Of a DNA stretch of 64,000 bases, positions 1-12,357 are shown piece by piece (within the stretch, counting starts at the first letter, position 1; each line of letters starts with the position of its first letter). Origin of the DNA: Vanrija pseudolonga. Taxonomy: Eukaryota; Basidiomycota; Tremellomycetes; Trichosporonales; Trichosporonaceae. The notes under the pieces were generated by a model, which was not told the DNA's origin, did no database searches, and was given only the letters and a program-made list of their open reading frames with translations. The DNA lies in NCBI RefSeq assembly GCF_020906515.1, contig NC_085851.1, positions 1,674,001-1,738,000 of the forward strand, in the 5' to 3' direction. Made by a program: the position numbers and the translations under genes.

Positions 1-1539
1 AGGGTTCAAGACGTTCAGATCCGCGTGCCCCACGCCGCCTTGTTCCCGCCAGGCGGCCATGCATCGGCGAAGAGCGAGCGCAGAGCGAGCCAGGACTGGT
101 CATGCATCATTGCACACGGCGCGCAGGCCAGCAGATCGCGCCTCCGCGGGCTAGAGACACGTACTTACCCTATCTTCTCGCTCCACAAAGCGCGGCTCGC
201 TATTCCTGGGCGTACTCCTATTCCTGGGTGATGTGCTTTTCCCCAATGACGAGCACGGCGACGGCCAGGGTCTCGATGTGCCCGATCGCAGCTGGTGGCG
301 GCGGGCTGCGTCAGTGGCAAATGGCCACCCCAGTCTCTCGGGCAGTCTCTGGCTGCATGCACCGCTGCCTGCACAACTACCCGGGTCTGTAATACCGTTT
401 CATGTTACAAATGCTGAGCTTGCGGACAATTGGCGGGCCCATTTAGAAGCGAGGCCAGGCTTGGCGAGGAGGTCTTGCGTCGTCGCCACTGTACGTCGCC
501 GCCTTGCTTCGCATCGTCAGCGATCAGCGAGCGACAAGGAGGGACCAAAATATGCCTAGATCATGACTGGGACGGCTCAGCTACCTCCCACTGCACCGGT
601 ATCGGTGACCACGCAGCCTGCGCAGGCACTGACACAGCCGGCTGGCCGGCCAGCCACGCCGGGCCGGTAGTGGCGAGGAGCGGGCGAGCGAGGATTGAAT
701 GCGTCGTAACGCAACTAACGCAACCCCAGAATCGAGCATGCAGCCGCTGCGTACCGGGTCGGTGGCAGCAGCAGCAGCCGAAGCGAGCGCCGACAAGGAA
801 TGAACGCCACTTTGTGTCGGACGGGCTGACTGGGCTCTCTACGCGCGCCATTGTTCGTGGCAATTGTGCACGCGCCGCTCACGCCCACAACTGCGGCTTG
901 GCGGGGTGGTACAAGCGCGGGGCGTTGCACGTTACAACTGTTGACAGCGATGGCGCGCGCGCGCCGCTGGGGCCAAATCATGCAGCCATGCTGGAATCAG
1001 CATCGCACGTCCCCCTTCAACCAAAGGCCTGGATCCCGATCCCGACATGATCTCGCGACGACGACGAAGCAACCGTCATCTCCCCCATTCCTTCTTGCTG
1101 CCCTTGCCGCGTCGTCATTTCCCGGTCCATTACGTCTCATCCGGCTCATCCAGGATTCATATCTATCTATTCGACCCCCGCGCCCGTCTCGGCCGCATAC
1201 CGCCTCCGCCCCAATGTACTCTGGGCGGTCAACAAGGAGCAAGGAGCGGACCGGTCCACGAGGCCACGAGCCAGCTTGACACTTCCCCCCCATAGCTTGA
1301 CCACTGTGTAGGCAGTGGACACCGGGCTTTGTCTCCAGTGCGCCGACTACTATGCCGAAGTGTGCCGCAAGCGCTATTCTGGCTGTCTCAACTGTGTCCA
1401 CCTGACTTTGAAGTGTGCCCGATCATAGACGGCTGGGTGGGTGGGTACCTTGGCACTAGTCCACCCACGGCCATTCCTGGTGGGCGTCGATCCCCGCTTC
1501 AGCGGTCGTCTGAACCTCGTCTCTACTGGAACCATGCGC

Positions 1540-1686
1540 GCTTAACCCGTCCCCTCGCCGCGTTTAATCAAGGTCTTGCAGAGATTAATCCATGTCGTGT
1601 CAGCGTTTAATCAAGCCATGTCCGTGTTTAATCAATACCACATGCCGGTTTAATCACACCATGAGGCTGCCCACCCGCGTTTACCA
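1540..1686. repeat. Phased array of GTTTAATCA-like motifs
   Basis: Exact GTTTAATCA lies at 1562, 1605, 1626 and 1648. Related words lie at 1540 (GCTTAACCC), 1583 (GATTAATCC) and 1679 (GTTTACCA). The steps are 22, 21, 22, 21, 22 and 31 nt, close to two or three DNA turns, and a CCATG-like word recurs between several copies. This looks like either a decayed 21-22 bp minisatellite or a cluster of binding sites on one DNA face. TAATCA/TAATCC cores resemble homeodomain sites, but which factor binds is unknown. Confidence 0.7.
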
Positions 1687-1787
1687 CATCATCAGTCCGT
1701 TGTACCGGAGCCGCGCACTCGACGACTCGTTGTGATCACCTCGCGCGCATAAGCGCATCTGGCGAATGACTTTTGTGCGTTTGGCTC

Positions 1788-1795
1788 TCACGTGA
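1788..1795. promoter_or_regulatory. TCACGTGA E-box palindrome
   Basis: Perfect 8-bp palindrome about 555 bp upstream of the ABC transporter start. TCACGTG is the classic site of the fungal bHLH factor Cbf1, which works in sulfur metabolism and at centromeres in yeasts. That it is used here is inference. Confidence 0.35.
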
Positions 1796-2349
1796 CCCCT
1801 GGCTGGCAAGATCCGCTGCTGGTTGCGCGTCATGGAGCTAGTGCCAGGCACCACTGTCCGTATCGTTGTAGCCATGTGGTGCACCTTGCTTTTCGGTGCC
1901 GACGGCGGCCAGAGGGACCCACTCGTTGCAAGCACCACCGGCACCACCACCATCACACCTCAGCCTCCATTGAACTAGCCTGCATTCCACCCCACCCTCC
2001 CCCGCATAGCACACGCCATTCGACGCGGCAGAAAGGCAATCGAAAAGCTGACTCGGATTGACTTCATCTTGCTCGCACGACTTTGCCCCTTGCCCCACTT
2101 CTCTTGTATCACCTAGCCAGTTTGCCAGCATAGAAAACCCTTGCACAACAGCCTGATCCTTGTTCTTGGCCGCCGCAGTACTCGTCTCGCGACTGTCTCA
2201 GGAAATCGCACTCGACTCACCCACGCGCGCCCTTAAACCGACACAACACGGACACACACGCTCTCTTGCGATACGCACGATCCCCCGTCGCCTGACGTCT
2301 TTGCCTTTGTCCACTGTCTCAACTGTCACCAAAACACGACGGCGGCCCC

Positions 2350-5300
2350 ATGACAGTCTTGGACGTCCTGGCTTACACCCAGGTCGCCTTCAAGGCTGGC
2401 GGTGACGCCCTCCTCGAGTCGCTTGCCACCAAAGGCAAAGGCAAGCCCAAGCCTCAGTGAGTACCTCGTATCTCGGAAGTGACAAGCTCGCCATCGCACA
2501 CGCCGCACCGTCGGCGGCGCCCTGCGTTCCAAGCCACCACCACCGTGAACAATGCACAAAGGCTGACCCATCGCGTGCAGCCCTAAGCCCATCTTTGTGC
2601 GGCACACGCTCTACATCCTGCCCCTCCTCGTCGTCATCTCGGCGACTACTCTCCTGCTATCATACCTCTTACCCCCGATCTATCGCTTTATCCGTAAGCG
2701 CGTCTGCCCTCCAGCTCAGCAGCCCATCTTCCTCGACGATGGAGAGGTCGAAGTTGTTGAGGTCGTGGCCCCACCGCTCGCGCCCTACCTCCCTTCGCAG
2801 GGGCTCTGGGCGGACTTCAAGGCTCATATCAAGAGACTCCGCCTGCACGGCACCATGATCGTCGCTCTCGAGGTCCTCCGCTTTGCCTGTCTTGCCGCCC
2901 TCCTCGGCCTTAGCATCTACGCTACTATCCTCGCCGAGTCTCCTGATGAGTCTGACTCGGAGGACCCTGTGGTTGACGCGATGAAGAAGAAGAAGAAAAA
3001 GAAAAAGAACAGGTCGAACGTTGACGACTTCTCGTCTCTTGAGTGGGGAGAGTTTGGCGCGTGCTTGTTCTACGTGGGTAACCAGACTGTGTCTCCAAGC
3101 TGACCCACCAGGCCTACAACCTCCTCTTCTGCTTCCTCCTTCTCACGAATCGCCCTGGCCGCCTCCGCCGTCGCCTGACGGCTCATGTTGACATCCTGCT
3201 GTTCCTCGCATGCTGCCTCTTTGCGTACCGTGACATTTACCCGATCCTCACGACGTACATGGTGCCCACCGACCTCAACACGCCGGTGACCTGGTCGCGC
3301 ATTATCATCCTTTTCGTCGCGGGCATTCTTATCCCGATCTTGCGCCCTCGCACCTATGTGCCTGTCGACCCGCTTAACCCGACACCAATTGACCAGATCA
3401 ACCCCGAGCAGATCGCGCCGCCCCTGTTTTACATCTTCTACGAGTTCATGACTCCCCTCGTTTGGAAGGCCTGGAAGGTCCCCTCGCTGCCCTACGAGGA
3501 CATGCCGCCCCTGGCTGATTACGACCACTCCGAGTACCTTTACAACGTGCGTCGCGTCGTTCGTGGTGGCGTCCAAAGCTGACAGTGCCACCAGAAACAC
3601 ATTGCGGATCTTGACCCCGTCAAGCGCAAGGAGAGGGGCCTCAAGCCGCAGAACCTGCTATGGAGCCTGCTCAGCACCTGGTGGTACCAGTTCACCGTCT
3701 GCAGTGAGTCTTCCCATCTCGCGCGGTAGTTCCTAACAACTCCAGGCATTATGTGTGTGCTTGCTGCGGCATTTGACGTTCTGCCCACCCTTGCCATCAA
3801 CGGAATTCTCGTCTACTTGCAGAACGAGGGCCAGGGTGCTCTCCTCAGGCCTATTGTTTGGGTCGCTCTCCTCTTCTTGGGTGAGTTGGCATCTAGGAGG
3901 CCCACTGACCCTCCCAGCCCCCACTATCAACAGTCTAACCCTCAACTACTACATCTTCGTCATGACTCGCACCCTCGTTCGCACTGAGGCTCTGCTCACC
4001 CAGCTCATCTTTGACCACGCTCTGCGCCTGAGGATGAAGGACTCGGCAGAGGAGGAGGAGGAGACCCCCCCGGCCTCTGACACGCCAGAGGACGACGGAG
4101 GCGACGGCACCCGCACTCCTGGTAGCGAGTCTGCCAAGAAGTCGAACTCTGGGGACGAGTCGCCCAAGCCCAAGGAGGAGGGCATCACGGGCAAGATCAA
4201 CGTGCTGTTGGCTCAGGACGTCGAGTCGGTTATTGATGGTGAGTGAGGGACGCGGAACTTGGCTGACATTCTCCAGGCCGTGACCTGCCCCTCCTGTTCG
4301 TGTACACCCCTATCCAGCTCGGACTCTGCTTGATCATTCTCTGGAAGCTCCTTGGCTGGGGTGAGTTTCGAACGCTAGTTCACCTGGTGGACGCTGACGT
4401 GCTGCAGCTTCTCTATTCGGTGTTGTGACCATGATCATCGGCTTACCGCTTCCTGGTTACGCAACCAAGCTGGCTACCAAGGTCCAGACCGACAGGATGG
4501 AGGCGACTGACGCCCGTGTCGCGTCTGTCACTGAGGCTATTGGCGCTATCCGCATTATCAAGATGTTCGGCTGGGAGGACAGAATCAAGGCTCGCATCGC
4601 CAGCAAGCGTGAGACTGAGCTGAAGCTCATCTGGGACCGTCGCGTTGTCAACATCTACATTGAACTCATCAACATGTTCCTCCCTGTTCTCACCATGGTC
4701 GTCTCTTTCGCCGCGTACACCCTCATCTTCAAGCACAAGCTCACCGCCGCCACCGTGTTCACCAGCATGACTGTGTTTGAGCTCCTCAAGGGTCAGATGT
4801 TCATGGCCTTCTTCTTCGTCAGCCAGTTTGTCACGTCTTATGTGTCTCTCAAGCGCATTAACAAGTTCCTGCACGAGAGCGAAATGATCGACGAATACTC
4901 CGTGGCCGCGCCAATCGAGGTAACCTCGCCTGCCAAGCTTGAAGCCGAGAACGAAGGCTTGATCCGCCTTCACGACGCAACGTTCGCCTGGGGCGAGGAC
5001 AGCAGCAACGAGAACATTATCAACTTCCGCCTGCGCATTCCGGATGTCACTTTCGAGAAGGGCAAGATCAACCTCATCACGGGCCCAACTGGCAGTGGCA
5101 AGAGTACTTTCCTCAAGGCGCTCATCGGCGAGCTTCACTTTGAGCCTCGCGAGGGGTCCTTCTTCCACCTTCCTCGTGACGGCGGCGTTAGCTATGCGGC
5201 TCAGGAAAGCTGGGTCATGTCCTCGTCTGTCAAGGACAACATTCTGTTTGGCCAGCCCTACGACGAAGCCCGCTACAAGCAGGTCATCCACGACTGTGCC

Positions 5301-7541
5301 CTCCTGACCGACCTCAAGCTTCTTGAGGACGGCGACGAGACCGAGGTCGGAGAGAAGGGTATCACCCTTAGCGGTGGTCAGAAGGCGCGTATTACCCTCG
5401 CACGTGCCATGTACGTCAACTCGGCAGTTGTCCTCCTCGACGACATCTTCTCGGCTCTCGACACATTGACATCGCGCTTCATCCTCGAGAACCTCTTCAA
5501 GGGAGACCTGGTCAAGAACCGCACCATCGTCCTCATTACGCACCACATCCACCTTGCCGCCCAGGCTGCGAGCTTCATGGTTACCCTCACCGAGGACGGT
5601 ACCGTGACCAAGGCGGGTGCCATCGACTTGTCAATTCTTTCGTCGACGAGCTCGGAGGTTGATCTTGGCAAGGCTGCCGAGGGCTCCCCGGCTTCTGAGT
5701 CCACTGCCGTTGACAGCAATGACGCCGCCGCCACCGACGGCCCCACAAAGCCAGCAGCCAAGCTCGTCAAGGATGAGGAGAAGTCGGAGGGCCGCATCTC
5801 TCGCCGCGCTCTTCTTTCATTCTTCAGCAAGTTTGGCGGCCCCGTGTTCTGGACAATTGGGCTGGGTCTCCTCCTTTCTGGCCAGATTTTCCAGTCATTC
5901 CAGTCGTACTGGCTTGGTCTCTGGGCTACAGCCTACGCCGAAACCGATAACCCCGAGTCGGTGTCGGTTCCGTTCTGGCTCGGCCTCTACCTGGTCTGGG
6001 TTGTCCTTGGCCTTGCTACCGTCACGGTTGCGACGCTTATCTACTACTCTGGTGCTGTCAAGGCATCCCGTTCCATCCATGCCGACCTCGTCAACAAGAT
6101 CTTTGGTGCCTACATGCGCTTCCTCGACTCTACCCCGGTCGGACGCATCATCGGTCGCTTTACCAAGGACATTAAGAATATCGACGGCGGCTTCACCGAC
6201 ACTGCTGCCTGGGTCGCGGAAATCACTTTCAGTTTGATCATCAAGTTCATTGCTGTTGTCATTTTCGTCAAGTTCTTCACTATCCCTGCCCTCCTCATTG
6301 GCGTCGTCGGTGGTATCATTGGAGAGTTCTACATTCATGCCCAGTTAAGCGTCAAGCGTGAAATGTCCAACGCCAAGACTCCCCTGTTCTCGAGCCTGGC
6401 CGCCGCTGTTACGGGCATTGTCTCGATTCGTGCGTACGCCGCGCAGGAGCAGATTCGTCGCGACGTCAGGACCAAGGCCGACAAGTACTCGCGCTCCGCC
6501 ACGGCCTTTTACAACCTCAACCGATGGATTACCGTCCGCATTGACATGCTCGGTGGTCTCTTTGCTTCTCTGCTCGGCGCGTTCCTCATCTACAGCGTCC
6601 ACCTCGACCCCTCGACTTCTGGCTTTGCTCTCCTCCAGGCCATTGCCTTCTCCTCGATGATCCTCGTCTGGGTTCGCCTTGTTAACGAGATGGAGGTCCA
6701 AGGAAACGCCGTTGAGCGTATTGAGGACTACCTTGTCATCGACCAGGAGCCTCCTTCCGTGAAGAGCAAGACCCCACCTGCGGCCTGGCCTACGTCGGGA
6801 GAGATCGTTCTCAACCAACTCAGCGCCAAGTACTCTGCCGACGGCCCCACTGTTCTCGACAATCTCAACATCAAGATCAAGAGTGGTGAGAAGGTTGGCA
6901 TTGTCGGCCGCACGGGCAGTGGCAAGTCGACGCTTGCTTTGGCTCTCCTTCGCATGATTCCCACCAGTGGAACGGTGCTCATTGACGGTCTCCGAACGGA
7001 CAAGATCAACCTGCACGACCTCCGTTCCAACGTCACCATCATCCCCCAAGACCCCATCTTACTCTCTGGCACGCTCCGCTTCAACCTCGACCCCTTCGAC
7101 GAGAGCGACGACGCGACTCTGAACGATGCGCTTCAGGCATCTGGCCTGGGCCAGAGCGGCGGAGCCAGCAATGGTCGCGCGACGCCCAAGAGACTCACGC
7201 TCGACACGATCCTGACTGCTGGTGGCTCCAACCTGTCGCAAGGCCAGCGCCAGCTCGTTGCTCTCGCCCGTGCTCTTGTCCGCAACAGCAAGGTGCTCAT
7301 TCTCGATGAGGCGACTGCCTCGGTCGACTTTGACACCGACTCGCTCATCCAAAAGTCTATCCGCTCGCTCCCCGACTCTACTACCGTCCTGACCGTGGCG
7401 CACCGTCTGTCGACCGTCATGGACTATGACAAGATTCTTGTTCTCGGCGCCGGCAAGGTGCTCGAGTTTGACTCGCCCGACAACCTAAAGAATAACCCCA
7501 ACAGCTACTTTAGCAAGCTCGTCGAGGCCATGGAGGCGTAG
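2350..7541 (+). CDS. Full-length ABCC (MRP/Ycf1-type) ABC transporter
   Basis: Eight exons read as 2350-2456, 2581-3073, 3112-3546, 3595-3703, 3746-3880, 3918-4238, 4277-4360 and 4408-7541, giving about 1605 residues, the usual size of a long MRP. The N-terminus has about five hydrophobic spans before the first core domain (a TMD0), which points to the Ycf1/Bpt1/MRP1 branch. NBD1 has Walker A GPTGSGKST near residue 787, signature LSGGQ and Walker B ending LLDD. NBD2 has Walker A GRTGSGKST near 1395, signature LSQGQ and Walker B with a catalytic Glu (LILDEA). NBD1 carries Asp where NBD2 has Glu, the normal ABCC asymmetry with one weak ATP site. Such pumps move glutathione conjugates, drugs or metals across the vacuolar or plasma membrane; the substrate cannot be read here. 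A run of eight lysines lies in a TMD0 loop. The start is the first ATG that keeps frame through the exon 1 junction. Confidence 0.93.
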
Positions 7542-7855
7542 AGTGGTCGTGTTTGTCGTGTTTAGAATGTCTGAATGTGTGGCACATGTTGAGTGGTTAA
7601 TGCATTGTGTACCTGTGATGGGGGGTGTGGCGCTGTCAGGACTGTCCACTCTTAGTTCGTGATGGGAATCGGGCCCGTCGCCGAGGAGGACGGACAGCCG
7701 GGGCCTTGGGAGCGGGGTCGGTCTCCTCGTCGATCTTGGCGCGATCATGTCCGTGTGGTGGAGGTGGGGCACCGCAGCAAAATCTCGACGACCACCTTGA
7801 CCCAGCCAGCCAGTGTACCCATACATATCAAGACGTAACCTTCCCTAACCGCAGC
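7542..7855. other. Short convergent intergenic region
   Basis: About 310 bp between the ABC transporter stop and the stop of the oxygenase gene on the other strand. It should hold both 3' UTRs. I see no further gene. Confidence 0.5.
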
Positions 7856-8930
7856 CTACTCCTTCTCCCACAGGGCAACAAGGCGCACCTCGATGCTCTC
7901 ACGCGGCACGACAAGCTCTGGCGCGATGCCGTCGGCGTCGTTGTCGACCTTGACAGCCACATGGCCGCAATAGAGCGCGCTCCCGTCGGCGCCCTGCGCC
8001 GTGTCGAAGCACTGGGGTGTGGGTGAGCATTGTGTGTCGCCTCCTCCACAGCCCCACCCAACCCACCTTGAGGAACACAACCTCGTCGGGCATCTGGTGC
8101 CGGATATACCCCCAGTTCTGCCCCTTTCCATGGTGAATGTCCATGCCGACGCCGAACATGCTCCCGTGCTTTGAGATCTCGCCGGGCAGGATCTCAGAAT
8201 ACGGCAGCATGGCGAGCGGCGCGTTGGTTACTGGGCCTGAGAGCGGGCGCCAGAGGTTGACAATCTGCGCGCGCGCGAACGAGCTCGCTGGCGCCTTGGC
8301 CGCCTTGCCGACGAGCTCGGCGCCCCAGACCTTGACGCGAGGTCAGCTTCAGCTTCGGCCACGCAGCTCCCTCCCATTCGCCAGCCCCAACTCACCTCGT
8401 CCTGGTCCACATGTGCGATGCTGGCCACGGGCTGCTGGCGCTCGCTGGGCACGAAGCCCTTCTCGGGCTCCTGCTGCCTCGGCACGTCCTTGTGCGCGAG
8501 GCCGGGCGCGTTCTTGCGGCACACCGAGTTCCACGCGATGACGCGCGTGCAGCCGAGGATGGACTTGAGGAGGCTGGCGGTGTGTCAGTGCTCGCATGTG
8601 CTCGTGCTCGGGCAGTAGCACCTACGCGGCCGTCTCGTCGAGGTACGCCTGCGTGCCCTCTACACTCGGGATGCCGCCGAGGTGGTTGCTCGCGTGCTTG
8701 GCGACCGCGAAGCCGCGGTCATGCAGCTGCTTGGCGACCGTGTCGATCGTGGCCGGGGACTTGGCGTCCTCGAGCTCGTCGCGCAGGTTGACGACCTCGA
8801 CGCGCAGCGCCTCGCTCGGCCGGCTGCGGTCCGCGTCGTAGGTGAGGTAGATTGCCGGGTCGTGGTCGAGCCGCGAGGCGGGGAGCGTGAACTCGATCGT
8901 GGCAGTGAGGGGGGCTGCGGCGGCTGGCAT
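7856..8930 (-). CDS. AsaB/CmcJ-like Fe(II)/2-oxoglutarate oxygenase (GA4-desaturase family)
   Basis: Four exons on the minus strand (about 8930-8626, 8577-8400, 8334-8068, 8011-7856) give about 300 residues. Family landmarks appear in order: an N-terminal beta region, then WNSVCRKN, then HVDQDE (the H-x-D pair expected to bind iron), then VNLWRPL, then a C-terminal CFDT and RESIEVR. These match the fungal AsaB / gibberellin-desaturase-like family, whose members hydroxylate or desaturate small molecules and are often found in secondary-metabolite loci. No other biosynthetic gene lies next to it here; the divergent neighbour is a nucleobase permease. The product is probably soluble, as I see no signal peptide or membrane span. 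The substrate is unknown. The start MPAAAAPLT is the only ATG before the conserved first exon. Confidence 0.82.
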
Positions 8931-10038
8931 TTTGGCGGCGTCGGTGGGGGCGGGGGGGGGAGAGATGGGGGCCCGAGGTGGTGGACGTGGACGTGGACGA
9001 CGTGGACTGTTCTTGAGAGCACCAAGAGATCAACAATGTCCTATCCCGAAAGTCAGTGATAGGAATAAAAGTCAGAGACGCTCGATAGCGGTATCATACG
9101 GCAACTGCGGCATCGACGCCAATCTTTGAGCCACAGTCAGTCGCCGGAACAATAATATTCATATCGTTCCAGGCGCGTGTGCGTGCCGAGTGAGTGCTTC
9201 TCCCGAGTCACCGACGGACTGAGCAAGACCTCCTCAGTGACGGACCCACCCCGACCAGACCGGACGTGTGATTGGCGCTGGACGTGGGGCTGCGGTTTAC
9301 GGTGCGGCGGCCGCGAACGCAACGCGCTCCTGCTCCTCTCGCGGCATGGACGCCGCAGCTCGCTTGCGCGGACCTTGACCTTGACCTTGGAGCGGAGCCC
9401 GAGGTCGGGGGGCGGCGCGGCACGGTACATACAGCGCACGCACGCCAACCTTGGGCTTCGCGCTCCACACCGGCACCCCGGGAGCGCGGAGCAGCAGCCA
9501 GCCAGGCTCGATCTGGTCAGCTGCTCCCCCTCCCTGCATGTGGTGCAGAGCGGCATGTTTGCTTGGGTCGTCTGTACCGCTGCTCGTGTGCGCTGCGCTG
9601 CCCAATCCCGCAAGCGAAGTTGGACAAAAGTTGCGAGGGGATAGACATGGTAGCATGTGGGTTCGTGCAGGGTCTGGGAGGGCCCGTGATAGCCGATTCT
9701 GTGGCCTTGCGCCTTTGTGGCCTCAGGACGTGCGGCGCGAGGCACGGCTAGGCTCGTGGCACCAGCGCTGGAAATTGATAGACTGATAAGGTAGCTGTGG
9801 TGTGTGGCCCTCTGCCTCTGCTGCTGCACGCGGTGACTGCTCCAGTGCTCAGGTGGGGAGCGGAGCCGCAGCTCAGCTTTGCGAGCTGCAGAAGCTCCAG
9901 GCTCGCTTGAAGCGCGCTAAAATGCATGATGCGCTTGGCACGATCCACCGCGCCAGGTTATAAGACTTTGTCTGAGCGAGACTTTTAGGATAGAGGACCA
10001 TCATCTTTATCCCTCCACCACAGCCGTCCGTCGTCGAA
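8931..10038. other. Divergent intergenic region with no convincing gene
   Basis: Promoter space shared by the oxygenase (-) and the NCS1 permease (+). Open frames here, such as 9137-9829 on the minus strand, have arginine-rich, non-family translations and look like chance frames in GC-rich DNA. A G9 tract lies near 8950, just upstream of the oxygenase start. Confidence 0.5.
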
Positions 10039-12223
10039 ATGAAGCTCCGGATGCCAAAGCTCGAGGTCGAGGGCGCGGCCGATAGGCAGAAGAGCCTGTC
10101 CAACGACGACCTGCTCCCTATCCCTGCCGAGAGGCGGACATGGGATTTCTGGACATTCACCACTTTCTGGTTCTCCGCAGGTGTGTGGGGAAGCAACAGC
10201 CACAGCCAAGTCCGATACGAGCGGATCTGACATACACAGTGGGCACGGTCGCCAACTGGACCAGCGGAGGGACGTATCTTGCTGTGAGTGTACCATGGGC
10301 TGTGACCTCGGCGTGGGGGATGCTGCATACATTTGCTGCACCGTGCTGCGTCTTTTGCGTGAAGGTTTTGCACGCGAGTGGACGCAAGCGATGCCGAGTG
10401 GAGGCCGATGTGGCTTGTGGCAGTGGCAGTGGACGCGATCACAAGACCAGCCCTGACCACCACCACCACAGATGGGTATGACGGTGTGGGACGGCCTCCT
10501 GGTCAACTTCTTCGGCTTCCTCCTCATCTCCTTCTTCATGGTGCTCAACGGCCGTGTCGGCGCGGTATACCACGTCGGATTCCCAGTGTGTAAGTTTTGC
10601 CCACTTGTTGGTTGTCGGCCGGTCGGCGGCCGGCGCCGATTGCCCTTCCAGCACCAGCTGACGCCGGCGCCACAGACTGCCGCTCCTCGTTTGGCGTGTA
10701 CGGAGCCCTGTGGCCGGCGTTCAACCGCGCCATGTCGGCCGTGGTGTGGAACGGCGTCAACGTCGTGCAGGGCGGCCAGGCCGTGTACATCATGCTGCAT
10801 GCCATCTTCCCGAGCGTGACGCGCATCCCGAACCACATGCCCAAGGCGAGCGCGCTCGACACGGCCAACATGATGGGCATGATCCTCTTCTGGCTCGCGC
10901 TCGCGGGCATCCTGTGCATCTCGATCCCCAAGTGGCGTATCCTGATCTACATCAAGCTCGTCGCGTACGTTATCTCGAGTTGTGCGATGCTCGCCATGGC
11001 GCTCGTGCACTCTGGCGGCGTGGCCAAGGAGCTCCGCGAGAAGCCCACCACGCACGGCTCGGAGCGCGTGTGGCTCATTGTCCGCTTCACGCTGCTCTCC
11101 GCCGCTGGCTGCTCGACCTTTGCGTCCAACGCTAGCGACTGGCAGAGGAACGCCCGCAAGCCCAACGACCCGATCTTTGGCCAGATCTTCGGCTTCCCCA
11201 TGTCCAACGTGAGTGCAGCGTTCCGCCACATTCACTCACACCCTCAGTTCATCGTGTCCCTCTTCGGCTGCATCGTCGCGCGCAGCAGCGAGAAGACGTA
11301 CGGCAAGGGTAAGTTGCGCGTGAAAAGCGGTGTTCGCTTCGCTCACGCCCCAGTCATCTGGAACCCCCTCACCTACCTCGACATGATGCTCAGCGACACC
11401 TACAACGCAAAGTACCGCGCTGGCGCCTTCTTCATCGCCGCGGGCTTCTGCTACTCGTCGCTCTTCTCGTGCGCGTTCGAGAACGTCCTGCCGGCAGGTA
11501 ACGACATTGCCGCCATCCTGCCGCGCTACCTCAACATGAAGCGCGCGATGGCCATCTGCATGATCCTGACCTTGGCGTGAGTGGCGCCGCGGGTGCCTGT
11601 GGCACTGCCAACAAGCAACACGTGCTGACAACAACCACAGCATCAACCCGTGGTTCCTCCTCGGCTCGGCCTCCATCTTCATCTCCTTCCTCGCCTCGTA
11701 CCAGATCTTCCTGTTCGCGATTGTGAGTTGAGCGAGCAATACGTGCCTGTTCCCCCGCTCACCCACCTAGACCGGCGTCCTCCTCACAGACTACTACATT
11801 GTCCTCAAGGGCCGCTTCGACCTGTCGTGGATGTACACGGCGGACCCGCAAGGCCCGTACTGGTACACTCTGGGCCTGAACTGGCGCGCGTTCGTCGCCT
11901 ACCTCGTCGGCCTGGGCATCAACTTTGCCGGCTTCCTGCACAACATGGGTGCGATCGACGTCAGCATCGGCGTCCAGCGCTCCTTCTACTTTGCCTTTAT
12001 TACGTCCGGCGTCGGCTCTGGCCTCGTCTACTACCTCCTCGCGCGATTCTTCCCCCAGGCGTCGTACAAGGAGTACAAGGGCCTCAAGTTCAAGGAGTGG
12101 ACGCAGGACGAGGTCGAGGTGTACGCCGCTGGCAGCGACAAGCCGGGCCGCGTGCCCTCGCACCAGGGCAGCGACGACGTCGAGGACAAGGCACTCGACA
12201 GCACGTACGTCCGTGACGTTTAG
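10039..12223 (+). CDS. NCS1-family nucleobase/nucleoside permease (Fur4/Dal4/Fui1 type)
   Basis: Eight exons, the first at 10039-10180 and the last at about 11771-12223, give about 552 residues, normal for fungal Fur-type permeases (uracil, allantoin, uridine). The N-terminus has the family entry motif with DLLPIPAERRTW followed by WDFWTFTTFW. Later landmarks are FGVYGALWPAFNRA, WNGVNVVQGG, an NASDWQRNARKP segment and PRYLNMKRAMAIC. About twelve hydrophobic spans are visible, and both tails should be cytosolic. The intron after GGTYLA (10284-10471, 188 nt) is longer than the others. Substrate choice among uracil, allantoin, uridine, thiamine or related compounds cannot be settled by eye. The 3' end is 134 bp from the RNase H gene on the opposite strand. 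Confidence 0.9.
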
Positions 12224-12357
12224 GGGGTTCTGACATTCAGTTATGGCGTGTAGGGTTAGCAGTATACTAGGTTGTGAGATGAGAAGTGATGCGACTGGGC
12301 TTAAGGCGTGCGTGGCTGCTGGACATGCACTCATGCAATATATCTACAAGTTACAGT

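Larger units (their letters stand above)
1..2349. other. Intergenic and promoter region upstream of the ABC transporter
   Basis: No open frame here has the codon bias or domain content of the real genes further on. The region holds the GTTTAATCA array at 1540-1686 and a TCACGTGA octamer at 1788-1795. From about 1970 the DNA becomes C-rich and pyrimidine-rich, as is common just upstream of fungal start codons. The left edge may contain the end of a gene outside the window, but no tail could be recognised. Confidence 0.6.

Noticed and set aside
430-1050. Long plus-strand ORF in the left intergenic region
   Set aside because: Translation is Arg/Cys/Trp-rich with no domain, no intron signals and a codon use unlike the real genes.
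4443-5552. 369-codon ORF antisense to the ABC transporter
   Set aside because: Acidic/Leu/Val-rich shadow of NBD1 on the other strand, a common effect of strong codon bias.
9137-9829. 230-codon minus-strand ORF
   Set aside because: Overlaps many other open frames. The composition looks like chance translation of GC-rich DNA.
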